From NCBI GenBank assembly GCA_035697485.1, contig DASSCU010000020.1, positions 1-64,000 of the forward strand: a stretch of 64,000 nt of DNA, written 5' to 3'. The DNA comes from Actinomycetota bacterium. GTDB taxonomy: Bacteria; Actinomycetota; UBA4738; HRBIN12. Within the stretch, counting starts at the first letter, position 1. Each line of letters opens with the position of its first letter. Both the position numbers and the translations under genes were made by a program. Shown here in pieces: positions 34,149 through 40,992 of this stretch. The notes beneath the pieces were generated by a model that did no database searches, had not been told where the DNA came from, and was given only the letters and a program-made list of their open reading frames with translations.

Positions 34149-36560
34149 TCAGCGCTCTGCGTCGTCGGGTCGGGGAGGCGATGGCGGCCTCAGCATCAGC
34201 TGCGGCCGCTCCGCCTGCCCGTTGCCGCCGGCGGCGGACACCTCGATCGGCGGCGGCGGCACCGGCACGGGGATGCGCGACTCGACCCCGGCGTGGTCCC
34301 TGTGCGCCCGGAGCACGGCCTCGTGGTAGCGCTCGAGCATCTGGGCGAACGCGGGGTCGTGGTACGGCCGTCCGTCGACCGTGGGCCCGGGCGTGCCCTC
34401 GATGATCGCCTCGACGTCGTCGCCCGTGATCGTCTTCACGGTTTCGAGCGCGTGCGCGAGCGCGAGCACCTCGGCTCGGTTCTGCTCGAGCAGCGACGAC
34501 GTGCGCTCGTAGAGCTCGGCCAGCTTGTCCTCGACGCTCTGGCCGAACGCCGAGTCGAACATCGCCCGGTCGCCACCCGTCTCCATCGACATCGACCCGA
34601 GCGGCGCGAGCGTGACCGATCGCGACGCGAACCGGTCACCCATCGCGTAGTAGGCCAGCGCCTGGCTCGTCATGCCGGTCGCGGCGCGCATGTCGCCTCC
34701 GACCCCCATCGAGTGGTCGCCGTCGAAGAACATGCGCTCGCCCGCCAGCGACGCGAGCGCGGTCATCACGTCGATCTCGCGCTCCGAGCGCCATTGCACG
34801 AACTGGTCCTCCGGTGGGATCGACGAGACGAAGCCCCCGACGTCGCCCCGCCGCTCGATCGTCGCCATGTCGATCACCGCATGCTTGCGAAGCCGGTAGG
34901 CGACCACCGCGTGGCACGCCTCGTGCACGGCTACCGAGTGTCGCTCGCGCTCGATGTACTCATGCTCGTCGGGCAGCCCGTGCTGCTTCAGTTGCTTCGC
35001 CTTCACGACGTCGGCGTAGGACACGGTGTCGCGGTCGTCCCGGATCGCGATCACGAGTCCCTCGTTCACGATGTCCTTGATCGACGCCCCCGAGAAGTAC
35101 GGCGTGATCGTCGCCAGCTTGTCGATCTCCTCGGACGAGAGATCGTTCTTCACCTTCGCCAGGTAGTACTCGAACGTTGCCCGACGTCCGTCCTTCTGCG
35201 GGTAGCCGACCTTGTACTGGCGGTCGACACGCCCGGGGCGCATCATCGCCGGGTCGAGCACGTTGGGCATGTTCGTCGCGAAGATGTGCAGGATGCGGTA
35301 CTTGGGCGGGGGCTTCGGCTTCATGCCGAGCAGCTTGCGGATCTTGTTCACGAGCCCCTTCGGCTTCGTGAGGCCCGACATCTCGGCCAGCAGCGCCTGC
35401 AGGGTTCCCATGCCGCCGCCGCCCGCCATGCCGCCCATGAACACCTGCTCCTTGTACGGAGCGCCGGGCTCGCCCGACGCCGGACCGGCGTGGAACGCCG
35501 CGTCGCGCCCGGCCGCCGAGAGGTAGGAGACTCCGTTGCAGCTCGGCCTCGTGGACCAGGGCGAGACGGGGGCGAAGCCCGTCGCGACCTGCTGACCACG
35601 GCTGCCGAGGGAGTCGGCCTCGTCGATGAAGACGATCGCGCCGCCGTAGCGCATCGAGAGCTTGCGGAGCTTGCGGTACAGCGACCGAACCTTGAGGATG
35701 CCGACGCCCATGAACATGTTGATGAAGGCGCCGGCGTCGACGTTCACGAACGGCTTCGCGGTCTCGCCGGCCACGGCCTGCGCCATGAGCGTCTTGCCCG
35801 TGCCTGGCGGTCCCCACAGCAGGATGCCGCCGGGCACGTAGCCGCCGCGAGACTCGATCGCCTCGGGGTCGTCGAGGAAGACCAGGGTCTCCTTGAGCTG
35901 CCCGAGCGCCGCATCCTGCCCCTTCACGTCGTCGAATCGGGTCTCGATCTCGTCGGGCATGATCGTGTCGATGCCGCCCCTCGACAGGAACCAGAACAGC
36001 CCGATGAACTGGAACATCACGAAGAAGAAGCCGAACGCGAGCTGCAGGATGAACGGGAGCGCGACCACGAGGCGTGCCGGCGCCTCGACGATGCCGAGCC
36101 ACACGGGGTCGGTGTCGAAGATGCGGCCGAGGAGCGTGCTGAACACCAGCAGGAACAGCACGAACTTGAACGCACGTCCGGCGCGATACCGGGTGTAGTC
36201 GTTCATCTTCCCGAGCCGGCGCTCGGTGCCGCCGAAGACGGACTGCTGCCAGAAGCGGTAGTACCCCTTCGACCGTTCCTCGATGAAGTAGTGCACCTGC
36301 CGGACGAACTCGAGGGCCATCAGGGCGAGCAGCCACCAGTAGTCGTTGACAGCGATGCGCACGGCGTCGACGAACGGCCCGTCGAGCGGGCGCACGGTGG
36401 TGCTCCACACGACCGCGAGGCCGGCGAGCCACAGGACGCCCAAGAAGATCAGGAGCTTGATGCGGTCCCACAGCACGGCGGGCGCGCGTGTCTGCCGCTC
36501 GGACGCCCTCGGCCGCGAAGGCCGATCCGCCAAGATATTGGTGCCCTTACCGTTGCTCAT
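34149..36560 (-). CDS. FtsH-like membrane AAA+ metalloprotease with large insertion
   Basis: 803 residues. The N-terminal membrane part has about four hydrophobic helices (32-52, 75-90, 131-146, 164-193), more than the two of FtsH. AAA motifs: Walker A GPPGTGKT (250-257), Walker B VFIDEAD (310-316), second region of homology ATNMPNVLDPAMMRPGRVDR (428-447). Between them is an insertion of about 100 residues (320-420) including Gly-rich GGMAGGGGMG and a basic Pro run. The zinc motif is HEACH (546-550) instead of HEAGH. C-terminal tail Pro-rich. The start overlaps the stop of the lipoprotein gene (ATGA). Likely a membrane protease, but not the housekeeping FtsH. Confidence 0.85.
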   Translation of the reverse strand: MSNGKGTNILADRPSRPRASERQTRAPAVLWDRIKLLIFLGVLWLAGLAVVWSTTVRPLDGPFVDAVRIAVNDYWWLLALMALEFVRQVHYFIEERSKGYYRFWQQSVFGGTERRLGKMNDYTRYRAGRAFKFVLFLLVFSTLLGRIFDTDPVWLGIVEAPARLVVALPFILQLAFGFFFVMFQFIGLFWFLSRGGIDTIMPDEIETRFDDVKGQDAALGQLKETLVFLDDPEAIESRGGYVPGGILLWGPPGTGKTLMAQAVAGETAKPFVNVDAGAFINMFMGVGILKVRSLYRKLRKLSMRYGGAIVFIDEADSLGSRGQQVATGFAPVSPWSTRPSCNGVSYLSAAGRDAAFHAGPASGEPGAPYKEQVFMGGMAGGGGMGTLQALLAEMSGLTKPKGLVNKIRKLLGMKPKPPPKYRILHIFATNMPNVLDPAMMRPGRVDRQYKVGYPQKDGRRATFEYYLAKVKNDLSSEEIDKLATITPYFSGASIKDIVNEGLVIAIRDDRDTVSYADVVKAKQLKQHGLPDEHEYIERERHSVAVHEACHAVVAYRLRKHAVIDMATIERRGDVGGFVSSIPPEDQFVQWRSEREIDVMTALASLAGERMFFDGDHSMGVGGDMRAATGMTSQALAYYAMGDRFASRSVTLAPLGSMSMETGGDRAMFDSAFGQSVEDKLAELYERTSSLLEQNRAEVLALAHALETVKTITGDDVEAIIEGTPGPTVDGRPYHDPAFAQMLERYHEAVLRAHRDHAGVESRIPVPVPPPPIEVSAAGGNGQAERPQLMLRPPSPPRPDDAER

Positions 36561-37246
36561 GCGATCACCGCCCAGGAGTCGATCACCGATTCGATGTCAC
36601 CGCGGTTGCGGCCGTAACACTCGGCGCTGCAGAGCACCGCCAGCACGTAGACCTTGTCGGATGCCGGATCCATGTACGCGGTCTGCGAGATCTGCACGAA
36701 CCGGTCGTCGAAGAAGACGTTCGGCCCACCGGCCGTGACGTCGCCTTCGAGCGCGGAGGCCCAGATCTGCGCCTCGAAGTGCAGACCACGGAACCCGTCC
36801 TTCTCGACGCGGTCGTCGTAAGCGAGGAACGCGACGGCCTCACGACCCACCTGGTCCTGGATCGCGTCGATCGGTACGATCAGGTTCCTCAGCGCCTGGT
36901 AGTTGATTCCGTCGCGCTGCTGCACCGTCAGCCGCAGCACGGCGGCGATCCCTTGCGGATACTCGGAGTAGTAGCCGGTCTGCGACATCACGTGCTCGAC
37001 CGTGGGGGAGGGGTGGGCGTCGAGCCCGATCAACCACTCCACGGGATCGGGGGTGCTCACCGGCGGCCCCGCCGGCTCGCCCTGCAGCGTCGCCTCGTCG
37101 AAGACGGTCCAATCGATCGGCACCTTGAACGCCGTTCGCGCCTCCGTGTTGCGGACGTACTCGTAGCTCGGCGACCCGCACGCGACGAGGACCGACGCGC
37201 CGGCGGCGAGCGCGAGCGCCGCGGTCAGGGAACGGCGGAAGCTCAT
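36557..37246 (-). CDS. Lipoprotein coupled to the FtsH-like protease
   Basis: 229 residues from ATG 37246. The signal ends ASVLVAC, so Cys about 22 is a lipidation site. The mature part has ARTAFKVPIDWTVFDE, a PsbP/LpqN-like opening, a GLHFEAQIWASALEG strand pair and a closing C-pair (LCSAEC). The family is not firmly recognised. Stop and FtsH-like start overlap, so the two are made together; the lipoprotein may be a substrate-presenting or regulatory partner on the outer face. That partnership is inferred. Confidence 0.75.
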   Translation of the reverse strand: MSFRRSLTAALALAAGASVLVACGSPSYEYVRNTEARTAFKVPIDWTVFDEATLQGEPAGPPVSTPDPVEWLIGLDAHPSPTVEHVMSQTGYYSEYPQGIAAVLRLTVQQRDGINYQALRNLIVPIDAIQDQVGREAVAFLAYDDRVEKDGFRGLHFEAQIWASALEGDVTAGGPNVFFDDRFVQISQTAYMDPASDKVYVLAVLCSAECYGRNRGDIESVIDSWAVIA

Positions 37247-37330
37247 CGTTGCATCATCCCATGCCTGTTCGGAACGGGACCCCCTTCGGATCGGTATCGG
37301 CACCCGAGGCGGGGACCCGAAGTGCGCCGG

Positions 37331-37774
37331 TCAGGGCCGCAGGGCCCGACGCTCGAACGGGATCGACAACGCGATCGTCGTGCGCGTCGTGACGTTGGCC
37401 TTCTCGCGCAGGCGGCGGATCAGATCCTCCAGCTCCGTCGTCGTGCGCGTGCGCACCTTCAGGACGTAGTTCGTCTCACCCGCGACGCTGAAGCAGTCCT
37501 CGACCTCGGGGAACTCCGCGACGCGGTCGGGGAGGTCGTCCGGCTGCCGCGGGTCCAGCGGCGAGGCGGCGATCAGGGCGGTGACGGAGAGGCCGAGCGC
37601 CTCGGGGTCGACCACGGCCGCGTAGCCCCGGATCACCCCCTGTTGCTCCAGCTTGCGCACCCGGTCGTGCACGGCCGACGCCGAGAGCCCGACGCGGGCA
37701 GCCACGTCGGCGTAGGTCGCCCGGGCGTCCTGCTGCAGGGCGGCGACGATGTCGAGGTCTCGCTCGTCGAGCAT
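37331..37774 (-). CDS. Lrp/AsnC family transcription regulator
   Basis: 147 residues from ATG 37774. The N-terminal helix-turn-helix (LDERDLDIVAALQQDARATYADVAARVGLSASAVHDRVRKLEQQG) is followed by the RAM/AsnC effector domain with GYAAVVDPEALGL and ETNYVLKVRT. Lrp-type proteins are octameric regulators sensing amino acids. It is divergent from the reverse transcriptase-like gene (204 bases apart), so it might control that promoter; the ligand is unknown. Confidence 0.92.
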   Translation of the reverse strand: MLDERDLDIVAALQQDARATYADVAARVGLSASAVHDRVRKLEQQGVIRGYAAVVDPEALGLSVTALIAASPLDPRQPDDLPDRVAEFPEVEDCFSVAGETNYVLKVRTRTTTELEDLIRRLREKANVTTRTTIALSIPFERRALRP

Positions 37775-37827
37775 CGACCAATCATATGGCCCGTCCGCGG
37801 CCGGGAACCTCGGCCGGGCGCGTGGGC

Positions 37828-37879
37828 CGTCCGGCGGTGTCGACCAAGCGGCCGATACCAGGGGTGAGGCCGCCGGACG
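37828..37879 (+). repeat. 10-base inverted repeat in the lrp/RT divergent region
   Basis: CGTCCGGCGG (37828-37837) is complementary to CCGCCGGACG (37870-37879), separated by 32 bases. Could be an RNA stem or an Lrp-type operator region. In such GC-rich DNA a chance match is possible. Confidence 0.4.
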
Positions 37880-37890
37880 CCGCCGGCCGA

Positions 37891-37920
37891 TTGCGCGCAC
37901 CCGCGCCGCTCGTCTACAAC
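37891..37920 (+). promoter_or_regulatory. Candidate promoter for the RT-like gene
   Basis: TTGCGC (37891-37896) and TACAAC (37915-37920) are 18 bases apart, a plausible vegetative promoter. It would start the transcript near 37927, placing the SD-masking hairpin almost at the 5' end. Confidence 0.4.
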
Positions 37921-37937
37921 GTGCCATCGGCACCGAC

Positions 37938-37973
37938 CTCCTTCCGGCAGCCGCGACGCGGCGCTGGAAGGAG
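37938..37973 (+). promoter_or_regulatory. Hairpin sequestering the ribosome-binding site of the RT-like gene
   Basis: CTCCTTCC (37938-37945) is perfectly complementary to GGAAGGAG (37966-37973), which is the Shine-Dalgarno of the GTG start at 37979. An inner GCCGC (37950-37954) / GCGGC (37958-37962) stem with a three-base loop stacks inside. The site would be hidden in a stable stem unless melted or remodelled. The pairing is exact; a regulatory role is inferred. Confidence 0.6.
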
Positions 37974-37978
37974 CCCCG

Positions 37979-38725
37979 GTGGGTGTGACGAGCCCGAGGT
38001 CGGGGTGGCGCGAGGATCCGATCCGCACGGAGATCGTCCCCGCTCGGCCGGGCGCGACGCGCACGATCACCCATCTCGGCGAGCACGACCGTCGCCGGTA
38101 CGAGGTCGCGGTCGCCGCAGTGATCCCGGACGTGGAGCGCGTCCTCGGCGCCGGGGTGGTCGCGAACCGGGCCCGGCCGGACCCGGGCGGGGTGGCGCTC
38201 GAGCCCTGGGATGTCGCTCGTCGACGGTACGCCCGTTCGATCGCGACGGCCGTGGCGGGGCCGTGGCGTGCCGCGTTCGTCGGTGACGTCCACGACTGCT
38301 ACGGCTCGATCGATCCGTCGATCGCGGAGCGCTCGTTACGCAGCATCGGCGCTTCCGGAGGGTCGATCGAGCGCGTCGGCGCGGTCCTGCGGCGCCTCGA
38401 GGACCGTGGCGTGCGCGGGCTGCCCGTCGGGCCGGAGCCGTCGGCCGTGCTCGCCAACGCGGTACTGGCCTCGGTCGATCGAGCGCTGGCGGCGGCGGTC
38501 TACAGGCCGGCCTTCCGCTGGGTGGACGACGTCGTCGTGTTCGCCCACGACCGGCGCGAGGCCCGGATGGCAGCGGCTTCGTTCGCCCGGGCGCTGGACG
38601 CGCTCGGTCTCGAGGCACATCCCGGGAAATGCCGGATCGTGAACGATCCCGGTGCCCTGCTCGCGGTCGTCTCGGGGCGTTCCGCCACGCGCGGCCCGGC
38701 CCGTGGCATGATGCGCCCGCCGTGA
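37979..38725 (+). CDS. Compact stand-alone reverse transcriptase-like protein
   Basis: 248 residues from GTG 37979 with GGAAGGAG six bases upstream. The RT palm motifs appear in order. Motifs 1-2: RTITHLGEHDRRRYEVAVAA with VVANR (28-64). Motif A: FVGDVHDCYGSID, catalytic D103. Motif B: RGLPVGPEPSAVLANAVL (146-163). Motif C: FRWVDDVVVFAHD, D183 and D184. Motif D: LGLEAHPGK (209-217). Active-site aspartates are all kept. The GPxxS form of motif B recalls Abi/UG defence-type RTs more than group II introns. No thumb/X, maturase, HNH or Cas1 domain is present. The stop overlaps the next gene (GTGA). Family call is from motifs only; function unknown. Confidence 0.75.
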   Translation: MGVTSPRSGWREDPIRTEIVPARPGATRTITHLGEHDRRRYEVAVAAVIPDVERVLGAGVVANRARPDPGGVALEPWDVARRRYARSIATAVAGPWRAAFVGDVHDCYGSIDPSIAERSLRSIGASGGSIERVGAVLRRLEDRGVRGLPVGPEPSAVLANAVLASVDRALAAAVYRPAFRWVDDVVVFAHDRREARMAAASFARALDALGLEAHPGKCRIVNDPGALLAVVSGRSATRGPARGMMRPP

Positions 38726-40230
38726 GGACCCTCTACCGTGCCGCCCGCATCCACACCCAGGCATACCCCGAGACGGGGGACTGGCTCTTGGTCGACGGAC
38801 GGCACGTGCAGCGCGTCGGGGTCGGCGAGCCGCCGCAGGCCGACCGGGTCGTCGACCTGCCGGGCACCACGATCGTGCCGGGATTCATCGACGCGCACGT
38901 GCACCTGACCGAGACCGGGCTCTCCCTCGCGAACGAAGACGTACGCGCCGCCCGCTCGGCCGACGACCTGCTCCGCGTCGTACGCGAGCGGGCCAGCGAG
39001 GGCGATGGGCCGCTGTTCCTGCTCGGGTACGACGAGTCTGCCTGGGAACCGCCCGACCTGCCCACGATCGCCGACCTCGACGAGGCGTGCGCGCGCCCGC
39101 TGATGATCCGCCGCGCCGACGGGCACATCGCGCTCGCGAACCGGGCGGCCCTCGAGGCCGGTGGGGTGCTCGACCGACCCGGGATCGACCGCGACGCCGG
39201 CGGGGGGCCGACCGGCGTCGTGACCCAGCAGGCGAATGACGCGCTCGGGCTGTGGGCGCTGTCGTCCATCGACGACCTCGCGCGACAGGACCTACAACTT
39301 CAGGCGGCCTCGCTCGCCGCGTCCAGAGGCGTGACGGCCGTCCACGAGATGTCGATGCCGCACTGGAGCGGGGAAGCCGACCTGCGGGTGCTGCTCGATC
39401 ACCGGGCCCGCCTCCCGGTCGACGCCGCCGCGATCCCGGCGACGACCGACCTCGCGACCGCGATCGGCAGCGCGCTCACCGCGATCGGCGGCGACCTGCC
39501 GGTCGACGGATCGATCGGGGCGCGCACCGCCTGGATCGGCGAGGCCTACCTCGAGGGCGGGAACGGCGTCGCCTACTTCGCCGACGACGAGCTGGCGGAG
39601 TTCTTCCACGGGGCGCACGCGGCCGGTCTGCAGGTCGGGGTGCACGCGATCGGCGACCGGGCGATCGAGCAGGTGCTCGCGGTCTGGGAGCGCGTCTACC
39701 ACGCGCTGGACTCCCGCGAGCGGCGGCACTTCCGGGCCAGACGGCACCGCATCGAGCACTTCGAGGTGGTCACGACGTCGCAGGTGGAGCGCGCGGCGAT
39801 GCTGGGGCTTGCGGCCTCGGTTCAACCGGCGTTCGACGCGACGTGGGGGGGTCCCGGCGGGCTCTACGAGCGGCGGCTCGGACCCCTGCGCGCCGCGAGC
39901 ATGAATCCGTTCCGCGCGATGCTGGATCGAGGGGTCGAGGTCGGCGTCGGCTCCGACGCCCCGATCACCCCGCTCGATCCGATGCTCGCGATCGAGGCCC
40001 TCGAGCGCCATCACGATCCCGCCCAGCGCCTGTCCCGGCGGGAGGCGATCCGGCTGCACACGATCGGGTCGGCCCGCGTGGCCCACCAGGAGGACAAGAA
40101 GGGTGCACTGGCGCCGGGCATGCACGCCGACCTCGCGGCGTTCGACGCGGATCCCTTCGAGGAACCCTCGGTCGACGGCCTGCGCCCGGTGCTCACCGTC
40201 TCGCTCGGCCGCGAGGTGTTCGCCACCTGA
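38722..40230 (+). CDS. YtcJ-like amidohydrolase coupled to the RT-like gene
   Basis: 502 residues from GTG 38722, overlapping the RT-like stop by four bases. N-terminal composite domain (LYRAARIHTQAYPETGDWLLV), then PGFIDAHVHLTE with the HxH metal pair, LQVGVHAIGDRAIEQVL, and VGSDAPITPLDPMLAIEAL supplying the final Asp. C-terminal GALAPGMHADLAAFDADPF is the usual return to the composite domain. A predicted metal-dependent amidohydrolase of unknown substrate, distant paralogue of the gene at 3,030. It lacks its own SD, so its translation probably depends on the RT-like gene. Confidence 0.88.
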   Translation: MRTLYRAARIHTQAYPETGDWLLVDGRHVQRVGVGEPPQADRVVDLPGTTIVPGFIDAHVHLTETGLSLANEDVRAARSADDLLRVVRERASEGDGPLFLLGYDESAWEPPDLPTIADLDEACARPLMIRRADGHIALANRAALEAGGVLDRPGIDRDAGGGPTGVVTQQANDALGLWALSSIDDLARQDLQLQAASLAASRGVTAVHEMSMPHWSGEADLRVLLDHRARLPVDAAAIPATTDLATAIGSALTAIGGDLPVDGSIGARTAWIGEAYLEGGNGVAYFADDELAEFFHGAHAAGLQVGVHAIGDRAIEQVLAVWERVYHALDSRERRHFRARRHRIEHFEVVTTSQVERAAMLGLAASVQPAFDATWGGPGGLYERRLGPLRAASMNPFRAMLDRGVEVGVGSDAPITPLDPMLAIEALERHHDPAQRLSRREAIRLHTIGSARVAHQEDKKGALAPGMHADLAAFDADPFEEPSVDGLRPVLTVSLGREVFAT

Positions 40231-40250
40231 TCGTGAGTCCGGACACGATC
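40229..40250 (+). terminator. Terminator hairpin after the amidohydrolase
   Basis: GATCGTG (40229-40235) and CACGATC (40244-40250) form a perfect seven-base stem around an eight-base loop, beginning within the stop codon. The pyrimidine-rich tract that follows (TCCCTTGTCACTCTTTCTCC) suits factor-independent release. Confidence 0.65.
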
Positions 40251-40623
40251 CCTCGTCCCTTGTCACTCTTTCTCCGTCCCGATGGTTGACCACGACACGC
40301 CGTCGGGCGTACCGTGCGGCCGCGCCATCGCTCCGGCGACGGCGCACGAGGGTCCGAGCGGCTGAGTAGAGAACGCGGCGCCCCGGCGTCGCGGCCCCAA
40401 AGGTCGCTCGGGCCCTCATCGCGTCCGTGGCCGGATCGCTCGCGGCGGATCGCGCGCGCCCTCGCCCCGATCGGGAATGCCGATGCCGGCAGCGGCGTTG
40501 GTGCGTTCCCATGACGTTCGTGCGACGGCCGGGAACCGATGCCTGCCGCGTGGTTGCACGAGCGAGCAGTGGCAGTAGGATACGCGCGCATCGGGGGGAG
40601 GACCGAACCCTCGGAGGGATGAG
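40251..40623 (+). promoter_or_regulatory. 373-base intergenic region with promoter for the DUF4193 gene
   Basis: No convincing coding frame. A good vegetative promoter is TTGCAC (40554-40559), 16 bases, TAGGAT (40576-40581), followed by the GGAGGG site at 40612-40617. A second weaker pair, TTGACC (40286-40291) and TACCGT (40310-40315), lies about 270 bases upstream, so a long leader or a small RNA between 40,320 and 40,560 is possible. I see no recognisable riboswitch or RNA family. Confidence 0.5.
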
Positions 40624-40992
40624 ATGAGCGACACGATGAGCGACATCGACGAACCGATCGACGAGGAAGCGGAGGAGATAGACGAGGAAGCCGAGCCCAG
40701 TGAGGCCGAGCTCGCCGACGCCACCGTGCCCCCGGACCCGGCGACCGGCGGGGACGTCGAGTCGATCCAGGAGCTGCTGGTCAAGCAGGAGGCCGCCGAC
40801 GAGGCCGATGCCGACGAGGAAGAGGAGGCGGTGGTCGCCCTCACGAAGGAGGAGCGACTGGCAGCCGACCCGCCGGAGTCCAGGGTCGTCCCGATGCAGG
40901 AGACCGAGTTCGTCTGCAAGCGATGCTTCCTAGTGAAACACCGGAGCCAGCTGGCCGACAAGAAGCGGACGCTGTGCCGCGACTGCGCCTGA
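40624..40992 (+). CDS. DUF4193 family acidic zinc-ribbon protein
   Basis: 122 residues from ATG 40624. The first 85 residues are highly acidic (DEEAEEIDEEAEPSEAE and similar) and probably disordered. The end, FVCKRCFLVKHRSQLADKK and LCRDCA, is the conserved CxxC...CxxC ribbon of DUF4193, a family found throughout actinobacteria. Function unknown; family members are small and abundant. Strong promoter and ribosome-binding site suggest high expression. The lnt-ppm gene begins within its last codons. Confidence 0.9.
   Translation: MSDTMSDIDEPIDEEAEEIDEEAEPSEAELADATVPPDPATGGDVESIQELLVKQEAADEADADEEEEAVVALTKEERLAADPPESRVVPMQETEFVCKRCFLVKHRSQLADKKRTLCRDCA

Noticed and set aside
34056-36617. An 853-codon open frame on the plus strand opposite the FtsH-like gene
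   Set aside because: Arg/His/Val-rich shadow of a gene with intact AAA and zinc motifs; composition is not protein-like.
37979-38725. Group II intron or retron as the origin of the RT-like gene
   Set aside because: No maturase/X or endonuclease domain, no recognisable intron ends or msr/msd, and the stop codon overlaps the next gene, which an intron could not do.
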